From Litorimonas sp964490745 (lineage in GTDB: Bacteria > Pseudomonadota > Alphaproteobacteria > Caulobacterales > Maricaulaceae), in NCBI GenBank assembly GCA_964490745.1, contig CAZBDT010000122.1:1-7052 (forward strand): a stretch of DNA of 7,052 bases, read 5' to 3'. Below are positions 6,626 through 7,052 of the stretch, piece after piece (within the stretch, counting starts at the first letter, position 1; every line of letters starts with the position of its first letter). The notes beneath the pieces are model-generated. The model saw only the letters and a program-made list of their open reading frames with translations, had not been told where the DNA came from and did not search any database. Position numbers and translations under genes: made by a program.

Positions 6626-6632
6626 ACCCAGA

Positions 6633-7052
6633 ATGACTTTGAAATCACTTTTACTTTCGACACTCGCAATTGGCGTAACGGGCGGTGTCGCTTTTACAGC
6701 TCTCGCCCATGGTGAAGCCAAAGTTGAAAAAGAAGAGACGGAAGAAGACGTAAAATGGGATGTCCAAAATCCGCCCATGGCGCAACGAGAAATCGACATC
6801 AATGTTACCGAAGGCACATGGATGAGCCTTGACGTGTCTCCTGATGGAAAAACAATCGCATTCGACATGCTTGGCGATATTTACACCATGCCAGCCACGG
6901 GTGGCACGGCGACCAATATCGCCTCAGGCCTCGCATGGGATATGCAGCCGCGTTTTTCTCCGGATGGAAAACAAATCGCCTTCACTTCTGACCGCGCGGG
7001 TGGCGACAATATTTGGGTCATGGATGTGGATGGAGGCAATCCAAAGCAGATC
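6633..7052 (+). CDS. Secreted PD40/TolB-like beta-propeller protein, 5' part; probably propeller-amidohydrolase fusion
   Basis: From the ATG at 6633 the frame is open for 140 codons to the window end, so the gene is cut at its 3' side. Residues 1-25 form a signal peptide with a likely cleavage site after TALA. A short charged linker (KVEKEETEEDV, 30-40) follows, then KWDVQNPP. Two PD40 beta-propeller repeats are visible: SLDVSPDGKTIAFDMLGDIY (65-84) and PRFSPDGKQIAFTSD (106-120), then NIWVMDVDG. PD40 repeats occur in TolB, tricorn-type proteases and exported hydrolases. The order WDVQNPP, EGTWMSLDVSPDG, GLAWDMQPRFSPDG recalls to me a group of about 1,000-residue exported proteins with an N-terminal propeller and a C-terminal amidohydrolase domain. 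That C-terminal assignment is a prediction, because the region lies outside the window. It is unlikely to be TolB itself, since no tol or pal gene is adjacent. Confidence 0.88.
   Translation, partial: MTLKSLLLSTLAIGVTGGVAFTALAHGEAKVEKEETEEDVKWDVQNPPMAQREIDINVTEGTWMSLDVSPDGKTIAFDMLGDIYTMPATGGTATNIASGLAWDMQPRFSPDGKQIAFTSDRAGGDNIWVMDVDGGNPKQI

Larger units (their letters stand above)
6365..6632. other. Intergenic region before the PD40 gene, hairpin-rich
   Basis: The 268-bp gap holds the palindrome at 6380-6409. An AT-rich block follows at about 6463-6493, including TATAAT at 6471-6476 on the plus strand, with no convincing -35 found 16-18 bases upstream. Then comes a chain of perfect inverted repeats from 6494 to 6596. 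I see no plausible small ORF with a ribosome binding site. If the TATAAT is used, the PD40 mRNA would carry a structured leader of roughly 150 bases. Confidence 0.5.

Noticed and set aside
6470..6868. Minus-strand open frame of 132 codons across the hairpin region and the start of the PD40 gene
   Set aside because: It lies antisense to a well-supported coding start, shows no recognisable domain and has low-complexity Ser-rich translation. The hairpins inside it argue for RNA structure rather than protein.

Overview
The window looks like chromosomal DNA from an alphaproteobacterium. The likeliest group is the Hyphomonadaceae/Maricaulales-type marine, stalked-bacteria relatives, but this is inferred from protein style and a characteristic palindrome, not proven. 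Base composition is moderate. Genes are tightly packed, and I see no phage, transposon, plasmid, CRISPR or tRNA/rRNA signal.

Layout, left to right. (1) A pirin-family gene on the minus strand enters from the left edge and starts at 818. Its start lies back to back with a plus-strand glutathione S-transferase gene (850-1482), only about 31 bp away. (2) The transferase converges on a minus-strand gene for a YtcJ-type amidohydrolase lipoprotein (1479-3155). The two genes overlap by 4 bp and share a CTAG palindrome that is the stop codon on both strands. (3) An 86-bp divergent promoter region (3156-3241) separates the amidohydrolase from a plus-strand run of three closely spaced genes: a COQ4-family protein (3242-4030), a membrane fatty-acid desaturase (4067-4981) and an exported M28-family metallopeptidase with a C-terminal fibronectin-III-like domain (5000-6364). 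(4) A 268-bp intergenic region (6365-6632) holds a REP-like palindrome and a chain of hairpins. One hairpin has the polarity of an intrinsic terminator for the minus strand. (5) The 5' part of a secreted PD40/TolB-like beta-propeller protein starts at 6633 and runs off the right edge. It resembles the N-terminus of very large propeller-amidohydrolase proteins.

How the genes may work together. Pirin and GST fit a small oxidative/electrophile-stress pair. The three-gene run links a ubiquinone-biosynthesis-type protein, a lipid desaturase and an envelope peptidase. This suggests membrane/quinone maintenance plus extracytoplasmic peptide use, but the functional link is inference from spacing only. 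Three of the seven proteins are predicted to be exported (amidohydrolase lipoprotein, M28 peptidase, PD40 protein), consistent with scavenging of peptides or amides at the cell envelope.

I did not find a convincing novel defence or mobile system. The least explained stretch is the hairpin-rich interval 6488-6596.
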